Source of the DNA: Clostridium guangxiense | Lineage (GTDB): Bacteria; Bacillota; Clostridia; Clostridiales; Clostridiaceae | Length of the DNA: 64,000 bases | NCBI RefSeq assembly: GCF_021043395.1 | Contig: NZ_JAJNKE010000024.1 | Span: 1-64,000, forward strand | Reading direction: 5' to 3' | Part shown: positions 38,450 to 47,391 of the stretch, in pieces | Position numbering within the stretch: position 1 is the stretch's first letter | How the letters are laid out: every line of letters begins with the position of its first letter | Notes under the pieces: model-generated | Databases searched by the model: none | Told to the model about the DNA's origin: nothing | What the model saw: the letters and a program-made list of their open reading frames with translations, nothing else | Made by a program: the position numbers and the translations under genes

Positions 38450-40585
38450 TTAACTTACATGTTTATTACGTTGGTACTTGCAAATTGCTGCTTTTATTGC
38501 CATATAGTCAACATCTTCAGGGAGAGCCTCTTTTATAGGCCTTAATTTAGCAGTACCTAAAGTTTTGATTTTTTCATATATAAGCTCAGAATATTCTTGC
38601 GGGATAAATGAATCTAAGTCTATACCTAAACCTTCTTCGGCACATTTTAGTAAATGATCTTGAATGGTTTTAGGGGATAGATTTCGATTTTCTGCAATTT
38701 TACTAACAGATAGACCATTCTTGTAAAGCTCAAAAGTAACTATATGAGTTTTTGATTTAGGTGATGCTTCATGCGAGGTTGTAAGCGGTATAGTGTTAGC
38801 AACTATGTTGTTTTCTCTAACATAAGCCTTTATTAAAGTTTCAAATTTATCTCCATATTTTTCGTATTTCTTTTCTCCTATACCCTTTAAGTTTAGCATA
38901 ACCTCTTTGTTTGTAGGATAGTATTTGCACATTTCAGTAAGTACTGCGTCAGAGAATATTATATATGGAGGAACATTTTCATTGTAAGCAAGTTCTTTCC
39001 TGAGTGCTTTTAGCTGCTCAAATAATGTCTTGTCTTCGGTTATGGATTGTTCTTTTACAATAATTATTTTTCGCATTACTTTCTTTTCTCCCTTTAAAAC
39101 AGGATAACTTTTTTCGGTTAGCTTTACCACAGGGTATTCTGTTTCAGTAAGAGTTAAATATTGGTCTGCAATAAGAGCATTTATTAAATCAACAATATCC
39201 TTAAGCTTATATTCACTCATTAGTCCATAAGTAGATAAGTTGTTAAATCTAAAACTTAATATTCTTTGATTTTTAGATCCTTTTAAAACTTCAGAAATTA
39301 AAGTTATTCCATAATTTTGATTCATCCTATATACACAGGATAATATTTTTTGGGATTCTACGGTTATGTCTACGAGTTCAGAATCATTTGTACAGTTGCT
39401 GCAATTGCCGCAATTTTCAGTTTCGTATTCTTCGCCAAAATAATTCAATATGTATTTCCTAAGGCATGAAGTGGTTCTGCAGTAATCAACCATCGAACTT
39501 AATTTTTGCAATTCAATTCTTTGTCTTTCAAATGATGGAATACTTTGCTGAATAAGAAACTTTTGAATGTGAATATCTTGTCCTCCGAAAAGTAATATGC
39601 ACTCGCTGTTTTCACCATCTCTACCAGCACGACCAGCTTCTTGATAATAAGATTCCATATTTTTAGGCATATTGTGATGAATAACAAACCTTACATTTGA
39701 CTTATCTATTCCCATTCCGAAAGCATTGGTAGCTATTATTATTTTTATATCATCGTAGACAAAAGCTTCTTGATTTTTAGTCCTTTCATCATCAGATAAT
39801 CCAGCATGGTATCTTCCAACAGAATATCCCTTTCTCAGCAATTTTTCATATAAATTGTCTACTTCTTTTCTTGTAGCTGCATAAATAATTCCAGAGTTAT
39901 TTTTGTTCTTAGCAATATATTTAAGTATAAAGTCAAGTTTATTTTCATTTTTAATTACGGAAAAAAATAAATTTTCTCTATCGAAGCCTGTTGTAAAACA
40001 TTCAGGACTTTTAAGATTTAAGAGTTCTATAATATCGTTTTTTACCTTAGGAGTTGCAGTTGCAGTAAAGGCAGATACGACTGGTCTTTTACTGAGACTT
40101 TCAATAAAAGGGGCTATTCTTTTGTAACTTACTCTAAAATCATGGCCCCATTGAGATACGCAGTGCGCCTCATCGACAGCTACCATAGATATATTTAAAC
40201 TTTTCACTGTATTTTTGAAATAATCCTGTTCTAATCTTTCGGGAGCAACGTATAAAATTTTGCAATGGCCGGAAATAGCGCCTAAAATAACTTCGTTCAC
40301 CTCTTTAGAGGAAAGAGAACTGTTTATAAAGGATGCGTTTACTCCATTTTCCCTGAGGGTATCTACCTGATCTTTCATAAGAGAGATTAGAGGAGAAATT
40401 ACAATAGTTATTCCTTCCATTGTAAGAGCAGGAATTTGATAGCATATGGACTTTCCGCCGCCCGTCGGCATTATGGCAAAAGTATCTTTTTTATTTATTA
40501 TACTTTGTATTATCTTTTCTTGACCTTTTCTAAATGAAGAATAACCAAAGTACTTTTTTAGTATATCAATTGGTTGTGGGTTCAT
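38450..40585 (-). CDS. recQ: ATP-dependent DNA helicase RecQ
   Basis: 711 residues. A 3'-5' helicase for recombination repair and replication restart. Walker A is MPTGGGKS near residues 38-45, with VDEAHCVSQWGHDF as motif II plus the RecQ aromatic loop, and a Q-rich motif VI (YQEAGRAGRDG). The RecQ zinc site is CRTTSCLRKYIL...CGNCSNC. A winged helix follows, then an HRDC domain at about 525-600, and a C-terminal extra helix-turn region. AAGGAG precedes the ATG. Confidence 0.93.
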   Translation of the reverse strand: MNPQPIDILKKYFGYSSFRKGQEKIIQSIINKKDTFAIMPTGGGKSICYQIPALTMEGITIVISPLISLMKDQVDTLRENGVNASFINSSLSSKEVNEVILGAISGHCKILYVAPERLEQDYFKNTVKSLNISMVAVDEAHCVSQWGHDFRVSYKRIAPFIESLSKRPVVSAFTATATPKVKNDIIELLNLKSPECFTTGFDRENLFFSVIKNENKLDFILKYIAKNKNNSGIIYAATRKEVDNLYEKLLRKGYSVGRYHAGLSDDERTKNQEAFVYDDIKIIIATNAFGMGIDKSNVRFVIHHNMPKNMESYYQEAGRAGRDGENSECILLFGGQDIHIQKFLIQQSIPSFERQRIELQKLSSMVDYCRTTSCLRKYILNYFGEEYETENCGNCSNCTNDSELVDITVESQKILSCVYRMNQNYGITLISEVLKGSKNQRILSFRFNNLSTYGLMSEYKLKDIVDLINALIADQYLTLTETEYPVVKLTEKSYPVLKGEKKVMRKIIIVKEQSITEDKTLFEQLKALRKELAYNENVPPYIIFSDAVLTEMCKYYPTNKEVMLNLKGIGEKKYEKYGDKFETLIKAYVRENNIVANTIPLTTSHEASPKSKTHIVTFELYKNGLSVSKIAENRNLSPKTIQDHLLKCAEEGLGIDLDSFIPQEYSELIYEKIKTLGTAKLRPIKEALPEDVDYMAIKAAICKYQRNKHVS

Positions 40586-40652
40586 ATAAAATTGCTCCTT
40601 TAAATTAAAATTACATATTTAATTATAATCAAAAATGCATATAAATAAACTA

Positions 40653-42002
40653 TTATTTTTCTAATTTTAATATTCTTGCTTTATTTTTAGAAACAGGTAA
40701 AATTACAGTTTGATTTTCTATATCAAAGGTTTCTTTGGTTATTAAATCTAAAAGACATTTACCTTTAATATTAAATTTTATTTTTGAATCTTCTTTAGAA
40801 CAATTGGTAGCGGTTATTATATTTTCATCTTCAAAGCTTCTTAAAAATGCATACTGCTTATTTGAAATAAATAATTGATTGTAGGAACCTTTCTTTAAAG
40901 CCTTAGAAGTTGTCCTTATTCTAGAAACAAGCTGTATAAATTTTAAAAGCTTTTGGCTATCTTTTAAGTTATCAAAATCATTTAAATTAATTTCAGGACG
41001 CAGTTCAGAATCGGAGCCATTTTTCTTTGTGCCCTTTATTCCAAATTCACTTCCATAGTATATTGATGGAATTCCGGGCATGGTGAAAAGCAAGGCATAT
41101 AATGGATAGATATTGTCTAAATCAGTCAAAGTACTGGCAATTCTATTGACATCATGATTATCAACGAAATTATACAATGGAATGTTTTTATATATACCAT
41201 CATTTCCAAATTGCCTATTTAATGAATAGGCAATTTCAAAATAATTAATGGTATTGTGGCTTGAATAAAGACCTTTATAACATTCATAATTAGTCACTGT
41301 ATCTAGGCACTCGCTGTTTGCCCATCTACTGTAATCACCGTGTATAATTTCTCCAAGTAGAAGCATATCTGGTTTTAGTCTTTTACAATATTGAGAAAGT
41401 TCTTTTAAAAAATTTAGTTCCAAGCAGTCTGCTGCATCCAATCTTATACCATCTATATCAAATTCCTCAATCCAAAATTTAATTATTTTAAATATATAAT
41501 TTTTAACCTCACTATTATAGGTATTTAATTTGACAAGGTTATAATATCCATTCCAGCAATCATATGAAAAGCCATCATTATATACAGTATTACCATTAAA
41601 ATTTACTCCAGAAAACCAGGATGAATAATTTGAATTTTGTTTATTTAAAACTAAATCATTAAATTTAGGAAAATCTCTTCCAACATGGTTAAATACTCCG
41701 TCCAAAATTAATTTTATTCCATTTTTGTGAAGCGTATCTGAAATATCCTTAAGTAAATCATTAGTACCAAGTCTTCTATCGACTTTAAAATAATCTATAG
41801 TATCATATCCGTGAGAAGTTGATTCAAAAACAGGTCCTAGGTATAACGCATTTATTCCAAGAGCTTTTAGATGTGGTATCCACTTTTGTATTTTATCTAG
41901 ACGAGGTATTGGTTTAGATGCTAAATCATTATTCTGCGGAGCACCGCAAAAACCTAGAGGATAAATATGATAAAAAATAGATTCTTTAATCCAAGAGTTC
42001 AT
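40653..42002 (-). CDS. Intracellular alpha-amylase family glycosidase (GH13)
   Basis: 449 residues from the ATG at 42002, chosen because GGAGGT lies just upstream. No signal peptide. GH13 regions are present: GVFNHVG (I), DGIRLDAAD (II, nucleophile Asp), LGEIIHGDYSRW (III, acid Glu) and FVDNHDVNR (IV, Asp). It lacks the extra N-terminal domain of cyclomaltodextrinases and probably trims maltodextrins in the cytoplasm. The exact bond preference is uncertain. It lies downstream of recQ on the same strand order, 68 bases before it. Confidence 0.85.
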   Translation of the reverse strand: MNSWIKESIFYHIYPLGFCGAPQNNDLASKPIPRLDKIQKWIPHLKALGINALYLGPVFESTSHGYDTIDYFKVDRRLGTNDLLKDISDTLHKNGIKLILDGVFNHVGRDFPKFNDLVLNKQNSNYSSWFSGVNFNGNTVYNDGFSYDCWNGYYNLVKLNTYNSEVKNYIFKIIKFWIEEFDIDGIRLDAADCLELNFLKELSQYCKRLKPDMLLLGEIIHGDYSRWANSECLDTVTNYECYKGLYSSHNTINYFEIAYSLNRQFGNDGIYKNIPLYNFVDNHDVNRIASTLTDLDNIYPLYALLFTMPGIPSIYYGSEFGIKGTKKNGSDSELRPEINLNDFDNLKDSQKLLKFIQLVSRIRTTSKALKKGSYNQLFISNKQYAFLRSFEDENIITATNCSKEDSKIKFNIKGKCLLDLITKETFDIENQTVILPVSKNKARILKLEK

Positions 42003-42107
42003 AGTACATACCTCCAATAAATATTGCCTATAAGACTATTATATAACTTTAGCTTGTAAAATGGACATAATAATCAATATTTATAAGATATTAAAATATA
42101 GCGAAAT

Positions 42108-42155
42108 GAAAAACGCCACAAAATATTTATTATAATATGTTTTGTGACGCTTTTC
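42108..42155 (-). terminator. Terminator of the spore-coat gene pair
   Basis: On the minus strand AAAAGCGTCACAAAA pairs with TTTTGTGGCGTTTTT, ending in T5. Confidence 0.75.
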
Positions 42156-42215
42156 TTATATTGTTAGAAGGTATCTAAATCTAGGAGGACTTGTGATACT
42201 CTAATAAATATTAAT

Positions 42216-42494
42216 TTAGCGTAATTCCTGTGACATTGTAGTTGCAGAATCTTTTACTTGCTGTACATCAGCATCGGGAGCGTCTTTTGTAGAATACCAG
42301 CCTTTTTGTTTCATTGAATCAAAAATTTTATACTGAGTTTCTTCACAAGTTCTAAAATTATTTAAAAGTGTTTTTCTTAAATTTTCACAAGAAGTTTCAG
42401 TGATTCCTGTACTGTAAGATGAAATTGCCTGTTTTTCGGTTGCAAGTAAATCTTGCATCATGTCTTTTTCAGACATAGTCATTACATTATTCAT
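42216..42494 (-). CDS. Spore coat protein, CotF family
   Basis: 92 residues, all helical. The CotF-like four-helix pattern is seen: EKDMMQDLLATEKQAISSYSTGITETSCENLRKTLLNNF, then a second pair of helices ending KGWYSTKDAP, the Y-x-x-x-A/D-P motif common in CotF proteins. It should sit in the spore coat. GGAGGG precedes the ATG. It follows another CotF-like gene after 24 bases, and a terminator closes the pair. Confidence 0.8.
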   Translation of the reverse strand: MNNVMTMSEKDMMQDLLATEKQAISSYSTGITETSCENLRKTLLNNFRTCEETQYKIFDSMKQKGWYSTKDAPDADVQQVKDSATTMSQELR

Positions 42495-42518
42495 ATAAAA
42501 ATCCCTCCTAAAAATTAA

Positions 42519-42728
42519 TTATTGATGCGAATCAAGATAAGTTTTTAAGGAATTAAAGTTTTCTTTGTGGATTTGGCACGCTTCATTACAAAGATTCTTA
42601 AGCTGACCGTCAGTACACATTTGACTGTATTGGCTAAATTTTTTATTTAATAAAGATTCATATCCAAGTTGATCCTTAATAACTTTGAGATTATTTGCTT
42701 CTATTTGCATATTACCAGTAGCAACCAT
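42519..42728 (-). CDS. Small CotF-like spore protein
   Basis: 69 residues, helical. IEANNLKVIKDQLGYESLLNKKFSQYSQMC, then LKNLCNEACQIHKENFNSLKTYL, has the H-x-x-x-x-x-x-L-x-x-Y-L pattern of the short partner proteins placed before CotF genes in clostridia. AGGAGG precedes the ATG at ideal distance. Its operon with the CotF gene supports a role in the sporulating mother cell; I could not identify a convincing sporulation promoter. Confidence 0.7.
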   Translation of the reverse strand: MVATGNMQIEANNLKVIKDQLGYESLLNKKFSQYSQMCTDGQLKNLCNEACQIHKENFNSLKTYLDSHQ

Positions 42729-42893
42729 AGTCTTACCTCCTAAAATTATATTTTAAAATTGTTACGGTAATATAATTAGCTTTATAATGTTAAAATATGT
42801 GTAGTAAAATTTTCATTTAAACATAGTTAAACGTACTAAAGGAAGCTTTTTTAATGAGTGTAAAAAGCAACATTTATTAAAAAGATTAAAACT

Positions 42894-42930
42894 AAAAACT
42901 GCCTTAATAAGGTTCATTAAGGCAGTTTTT
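42894..42930. terminator. Bidirectional terminator
   Basis: AAAAACTGCCTTAAT/ATTAAGGCAGTTTTT, perfect 15-bp stem with a seven-base loop. On the minus strand it closes the STAS-like gene. Confidence 0.85.
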
Positions 42931-43000
42931 AAGGTTGTTAAGGTGAGTTTGATAGAAATGCATCTAAATTGAAGTGGGTTAGATGCTATTTTAATTTTGG

Positions 43001-43282
43001 TTATGAAACTAAACTTGCTGTTCCATAAACTACTTTATTGTAATCATCAATATTTGATAAATTTTTTACTTTAATATGATTTAATATGTCTTTTCTATCA
43101 TTGATATATAACAGCTCGGAGAATAAATTATAAAAGAAGGTCGTAGGAACATAATCTATTCCAGAAAAATCCAAAATCACATTATCATTTAAATTGGCTA
43201 GGAGTTCTGATTTTAGCAGTATTGCATCCTGACACTGAAATTTACTTCCTATAAGACTTTTAATATTAATTGTTTTCTCCAT
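43001..43282 (-). CDS. STAS-like (DUF4325) protein
   Basis: 93 residues. The sequence NVILDFSGIDYVPTTFFYNLFSELLY (about 34-59) matches the DUF4325/STAS-like core, where V-x-x-D-F-x-G-V/I-x-x-x-x-S/T-x-F ends a strand-helix pair. Such proteins are thought to act in signalling with anti-sigma factors or histidine kinases, but none is encoded next to it. GGGGG precedes the ATG. Confidence 0.68.
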   Translation of the reverse strand: MEKTINIKSLIGSKFQCQDAILLKSELLANLNDNVILDFSGIDYVPTTFFYNLFSELLYINDRKDILNHIKVKNLSNIDDYNKVVYGTASLVS

Positions 43283-43440
43283 AATGAAAATCCCCCTAAA
43301 AATTATATTTTCTATGATACTATTATATAACAGTTTAATTTAATTGTCAAACTTTTAACAATTAAAATCTTGATTTATTTAAAATAATAGACTAAAATTG
43401 CTATAGGTAAAAAAATAAAAAATATGGAGGGGACTTTGTA

Positions 43441-44796
43441 ATGGCTAAAAACTTAAGTCTTGATTTAAAAAATACTAAACCATATCTTAATGATGAAGAA
43501 TTAACAAATTTAAAGCCAATGGTAAAAGCTGCTCATGAAGTGCTTAATAATAAAACAGGAGCAGGAAACGACTTTTTAGGATGGGTGGATCTTCCCGTTA
43601 ATTATTGTAAAGAAGAATTTGGAAGAATAAAAAAAGCAGCAGAAAAGATAAAAAACGACTCTGATGTTCTTATAGTTATAGGAATTGGAGGATCATATCT
43701 TGGAGCAAGAGCTGCTATAGAAATGCTTTCTCATACATTTAGCGCGAATATTTCAAAAGAAACTAGAAAAGCACCTCAAATATTTTTCTGTGGAAATAAT
43801 ATAAGTTCTACTTATCTTGCAGACTTACTTGAAGCTATAGAAGGAAAAGATTTGTCTGTTAATGTAATATCAAAGTCAGGTACTACAACAGAACCTGCTA
43901 TTGCTTTTAGAATTTTTAGAGAACTTCTTGAAAAGAAATATGGTGTTGAAGAAGCTAGAAAGAGAATATATGCAACAACAGATGCTAAAAAAGGAGCACT
44001 TAAAACTTTAGCTGATGCTGAAGGCTATGAATCCTTTGTAGTTCCTGATGATGTTGGAGGAAGATATTCTGTTTTAACAGCAGTTGGATTACTTCCTATA
44101 GCAGCAGCTGGAATAGATATAGATGAAATGATGAAAGGTGCAGCAGATGCAAGAGAAGCATATAAAGATGAAGATCTTGATAAAAATGATGCTTATAAAT
44201 ATGCTGCAGCTAGAAATGCACTATATAAGCAAGGAAAATCAATTGAAATGATAACTAATTTTGAACCTTCACTTCATTACTTTGGAGAATGGTGGAAACA
44301 ATTATTTGGAGAAAGCGAAGGAAAAGATAACAAAGGACTATTCCCAGCAGCAGGAGATTTTTCTACTGATTTACATTCTATGGGTCAATACATACAACAA
44401 GGAAGAAGAGATCTTATAGAAACATTTATAAATGTTGAAAGTCCTAGAAAAGAGTTAACTATAGGTGAAGATAAAGAAAATCTTGATGGCCTTAACTTTG
44501 TAGCTGGAAAGACTATTGATTTTGTTAATAAGCAAGCATTTAGAGGAACCGTTCTTGCACATAACGACGGAGGAGTTCCTGTTATGATTGTAAATGTTCC
44601 AGAACTTACTGCTTATCATTTTGGATATATGGTATATTTCTTTGAAAAGGCATGTGCTATAAGTGGATATCTATTAGGTGTTAATCCATTTAATCAACCA
44701 GGAGTTGAAGCTTACAAGAAAAACATGTTTGCACTTCTTGGAAAACCAGGATATGAAGATATGGCAGAAGAATTAAAGAAAAAATTAGAAGACTAA
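43441..44796 (+). CDS. pgi: Glucose-6-phosphate isomerase
   Basis: 451 residues, bacterial short-form Pgi. It interconverts glucose 6-phosphate and fructose 6-phosphate. The phosphate loop is [12 protein letters not shown], with [14 protein letters not shown], and the catalytic Glu lies in the [15 protein letters not shown] region. The C-terminal lysine is in [20 protein letters not shown] precedes the ATG. It converges with the pullulanase gene, with a shared terminator between them. Confidence 0.95.
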   Translation: MAKNLSLDLKNTKPYLNDEELTNLKPMVKAAHEVLNNKTGAGNDFLGWVDLPVNYCKEEFGRIKKAAEKIKNDSDVLIVIGIGGSYLGARAAIEMLSHTFSANISKETRKAPQIFFCGNNISSTYLADLLEAIEGKDLSVNVISKSGTTTEPAIAFRIFRELLEKKYGVEEARKRIYATTDAKKGALKTLADAEGYESFVVPDDVGGRYSVLTAVGLLPIAAAGIDIDEMMKGAADAREAYKDEDLDKNDAYKYAAARNALYKQGKSIEMITNFEPSLHYFGEWWKQLFGESEGKDNKGLFPAAGDFSTDLHSMGQYIQQGRRDLIETFINVESPRKELTIGEDKENLDGLNFVAGKTIDFVNKQAFRGTVLAHNDGGVPVMIVNVPELTAYHFGYMVYFFEKACAISGYLLGVNPFNQPGVEAYKKNMFALLGKPGYEDMAEELKKKLED

Positions 44797-44809
44797 AAAA
44801 GTGAAAGAT

Positions 44810-44851
44810 AGCAGGTGATTTATCTTTACATAAATTACCTGCTGTTTTTTT
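44810..44851 (+). terminator. Terminator of pgi
   Basis: AGCAGGT-ATTTAT and ATAAAT-ACCTGCT arms, then GTTTTTTT. Confidence 0.85.
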
Positions 44852-44869
44852 ATTTTAAAATATAACTAT

Positions 44870-47014
44870 TTAATTATATAGTACATTTACACTTAATCCT
44901 TCGACTATATAATTATTTTTTACATCTCTTATATTAGATTCTCCAACAGAATTCTTATTCACGTACACATTCCAGTTTCCCCATGGTATAGGAAAGTTAA
45001 GTGCATGATTATTTGCATTGTATATTATAAGCAAGTTGTTCCAACTATCACCATTAGGTTTATTTTTAAGTATGAAGCCAACAGAATTTTTTGGTGAATT
45101 GTTAATAAATTCAAGGTGATTTTTTAAATCATCCGAGTTTATAAATCTAAATGCAGAATGATTTTTTCTTAAATTAATAAGATTTTTAATATAATAAACG
45201 CAGTTTATACGTTTATCTCTTAATGTCCAATCTATCCAATTTATATAGTCTGGCGATTTATAAGTGTTGTCTATGCCATTTTTTGTTCTGCCAAATTCTG
45301 AACCACACTCTAAAAATGCTGTTCCTTGAGAAGTTAATATTATGCCTAAGGATAATTTTACTCTTTCCATTAAAGTTCCATCACTGTCATCTGGATTTAA
45401 AGCTTTCAGTTTGTCATATAGTGCTGCGTTATCATGGCAAGAAACATAATTTATAGATTGCTCTGGAGAATTAAATGGGCCTTTAAGCCATTCAGAATAA
45501 TTTATACATCCTATAGATGATAATTTTATGGAATTTTCAAAATTTTCACCGCCAGAGGCAAAACCTTTTGAATTTGCATCAAAAAGTGAACCTCTAATAG
45601 AATCTCTTATGATTTCATTAAAATATCCAATGCGTGGAGTTTTAAAGGAATTTTGAATAATGGCTTTCTTCTCATATAGCAAATTTGTATTTAAGTTCCA
45701 GCCTTCGCCGTAAAGCATTATTGGTCTTCCAAGCCTGTCAACAGCTTCACGTATTTGATTCATTGCATCTATATCATGAATTCCCATTAAATCAAATCTA
45801 AAACCATCTATATGATATTCTTGTGATAGATAAACTACAGAGTCAATTATAAATTTTTTCATCATTAGATTTTCTGAAGCTGTATCGTTACCGCATCCGG
45901 TTCCGTTTGAAAATGTACCATCCTGGTTTCTTCTTAAATAATACCCAGGGAATGTCTTTTCAAAACTATTTTCTTTTTCATTCCAGAGATGATTGAAAAC
46001 CACATCCACATTAACTGAAATATTATTTTTGTGTAAAGCACTAATTAATGTCTTTAGTTCCCTTATTCTGCATTTAGAGTCATATGGATCTGTAGAATAC
46101 GTACCTTCCGGAACATTATAATTTTGAGGATCATAACCCCAATTATATTCTGAAGGCATTTTTTCATCAATACTTTTATAGGAAAAGTCAAATATAGGCA
46201 TTATCTGAACATGAGTTATTCCCAACTCTTTTATGTAATCAAGTCCTGTAGAAAGATTGTTTTTTGTTTTTGTATTTTCTTCAGCTAATCCTAAATACTT
46301 TCCAGTATTTTTTATATTGCTGTTTGGATTTGAAGAAATATCTCTTATGCTAATTTCATAAATTACGGCATCTGTAAAATTATTTATTGTACTTGGAGAA
46401 ACATCTTTATCCCAATTTTCAGGGTTTGTTTCAGAAATATCTATTATAGCGCCTCTATTTCCGTTTATTCCTGTTGCTTTTACATATGGATCAGTAACTT
46501 CATTTACTTCATTATATAAGACAACTTGATAAGTGTAATAATAATTCTTCAAATCACCTTCTATAGGAGTGCTCCATAAGCCATTTTCTTCATTTAGGTA
46601 TATAGAATGAACTGGATTATCATTTAAGGCTGCATCTCCGTTTTTATATAAAAGAAGCTTTACATTTAAAGCACTTGGAGCCCACAATTTAAAAATTGAT
46701 TTTTGGGGGGTGTACTCAACTCCAAGTTTACCATCATAATAGTATCTATCATTAAATTCTTTAGATGAAAATAATTTAAAGTAACAACACTTTATGTTTA
46801 TTATGTCGCCGTAGATAAGTAAACAATCCATTTTTATGTCTATTTCATTTTCTAAGTTTAGAAAAACTGTATTATCTGATATTGAGTGCTCAATTATTTT
46901 CATGTAATTTCTGCCATTAACTATATTCAACATGTAAAAATTTAATTCGCTTGGATTATCTATTTTGAATTCGATTCTATTGAAATTTGTAACTAATGCA
47001 TTAAAGATTTTCAT
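44870..47014 (-). CDS. pulA: Type I pullulanase (debranching enzyme, GH13)
   Basis: 714 residues without a signal peptide, so it acts inside the cell on branched dextrins or glycogen, cutting alpha-1,6 bonds. An N-terminal beta domain precedes a CBM48-like module (YTPQKSIFKLWAPSA, about 100-190). The type I hallmark YNWGYDPQNY is present. GH13 regions are DVVFNHLW (I), DGFRFDLMG (II, nucleophile Asp), YGEGWN (III, acid Glu) and YVSCHDN (IV). AGGAGG precedes the ATG. Its transcript has an unusual 270-base leader with two structured units. Confidence 0.92.
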   Translation of the reverse strand: MKIFNALVTNFNRIEFKIDNPSELNFYMLNIVNGRNYMKIIEHSISDNTVFLNLENEIDIKMDCLLIYGDIINIKCCYFKLFSSKEFNDRYYYDGKLGVEYTPQKSIFKLWAPSALNVKLLLYKNGDAALNDNPVHSIYLNEENGLWSTPIEGDLKNYYYTYQVVLYNEVNEVTDPYVKATGINGNRGAIIDISETNPENWDKDVSPSTINNFTDAVIYEISIRDISSNPNSNIKNTGKYLGLAEENTKTKNNLSTGLDYIKELGITHVQIMPIFDFSYKSIDEKMPSEYNWGYDPQNYNVPEGTYSTDPYDSKCRIRELKTLISALHKNNISVNVDVVFNHLWNEKENSFEKTFPGYYLRRNQDGTFSNGTGCGNDTASENLMMKKFIIDSVVYLSQEYHIDGFRFDLMGIHDIDAMNQIREAVDRLGRPIMLYGEGWNLNTNLLYEKKAIIQNSFKTPRIGYFNEIIRDSIRGSLFDANSKGFASGGENFENSIKLSSIGCINYSEWLKGPFNSPEQSINYVSCHDNAALYDKLKALNPDDSDGTLMERVKLSLGIILTSQGTAFLECGSEFGRTKNGIDNTYKSPDYINWIDWTLRDKRINCVYYIKNLINLRKNHSAFRFINSDDLKNHLEFINNSPKNSVGFILKNKPNGDSWNNLLIIYNANNHALNFPIPWGNWNVYVNKNSVGESNIRDVKNNYIVEGLSVNVLYN

Positions 47015-47060
47015 TGTTTGCCTCCTAAGCTAAATGAATTTATAATTTTTATAAATTAGT

Positions 47061-47267
47061 TATATAGTGAAACTAGCTTAACTGCAAACTATATGTTTAC
47101 CATAATCTCTTAGAGAATGGCATTTTGGTACATGAATAGTTTAAGTTTCCCAGTAGTTTCACTATATATAGATAAAACGCTTTAACTATTGAAATTCATG
47201 TGCACCATAATGCCTAGAAGACGGCATTTTGGTACAAATAAATTTCAAGTTTCAAGATGGTTTATCT
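47061..47267 (-). ncRNA. Tandem structured RNA leader of the pullulanase gene
   Basis: Read on the minus strand, two homologous units of about 100 bases lie in series: 47267-47170 and 47168-47061. Each has an outer stem (AGATAAA/TTTATCT; AGTGAAACTA/TAGTTTCACT), an internal loop with conserved GAAACTT on one side and AGTTAA(A)GC on the other, a second stem (TGAAATT/AATTTCA; AAACTAT/ATAGTTT), then conserved TGTACCAAAATGCC, a TTCT-CTA apical loop and ATTATGGT. Stems differ between units but keep pairing, while loops stay the same. I recognise no known riboswitch class. It probably senses a ligand or protein and controls pullulanase. Confidence 0.65.
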
Positions 47268-47291
47268 TTATACAGGAGTAAGTTTATCTAT

Positions 47292-47320
47292 ATAATATAA
47301 AAAATCAAAAAAAATGTAAA
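47292..47320 (-). promoter_or_regulatory. Pullulanase promoter
   Basis: On the minus strand TTTACA and TATTAT have a 17-base spacer. The start would be near 47285, upstream of both structured units. Confidence 0.6.
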
Positions 47321-47328
47321 CATCACTC

Positions 47329-47358
47329 TTGTTACAAAATATGGTAATATAGTATAAT
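47329..47358 (+). promoter_or_regulatory. Promoter of the six-repeat protein gene
   Basis: TTGTTA and TATAAT with an 18-base spacer, 34 bases before the gene. It lies beyond the tandem RNA units, so those are not in this transcript. Confidence 0.65.
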
Positions 47359-47391
47359 AAAGTTAACAATTTCTTTGGGAGATGAAAGAAT

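Noticed and set aside
47061-47267. Tandem units as a leader of the plus-strand six-repeat gene
   Set aside because: A good promoter for that gene lies downstream of the units at 47329-47358, so they would not be in its transcript; the minus-strand promoter and pullulanase gene fit better.
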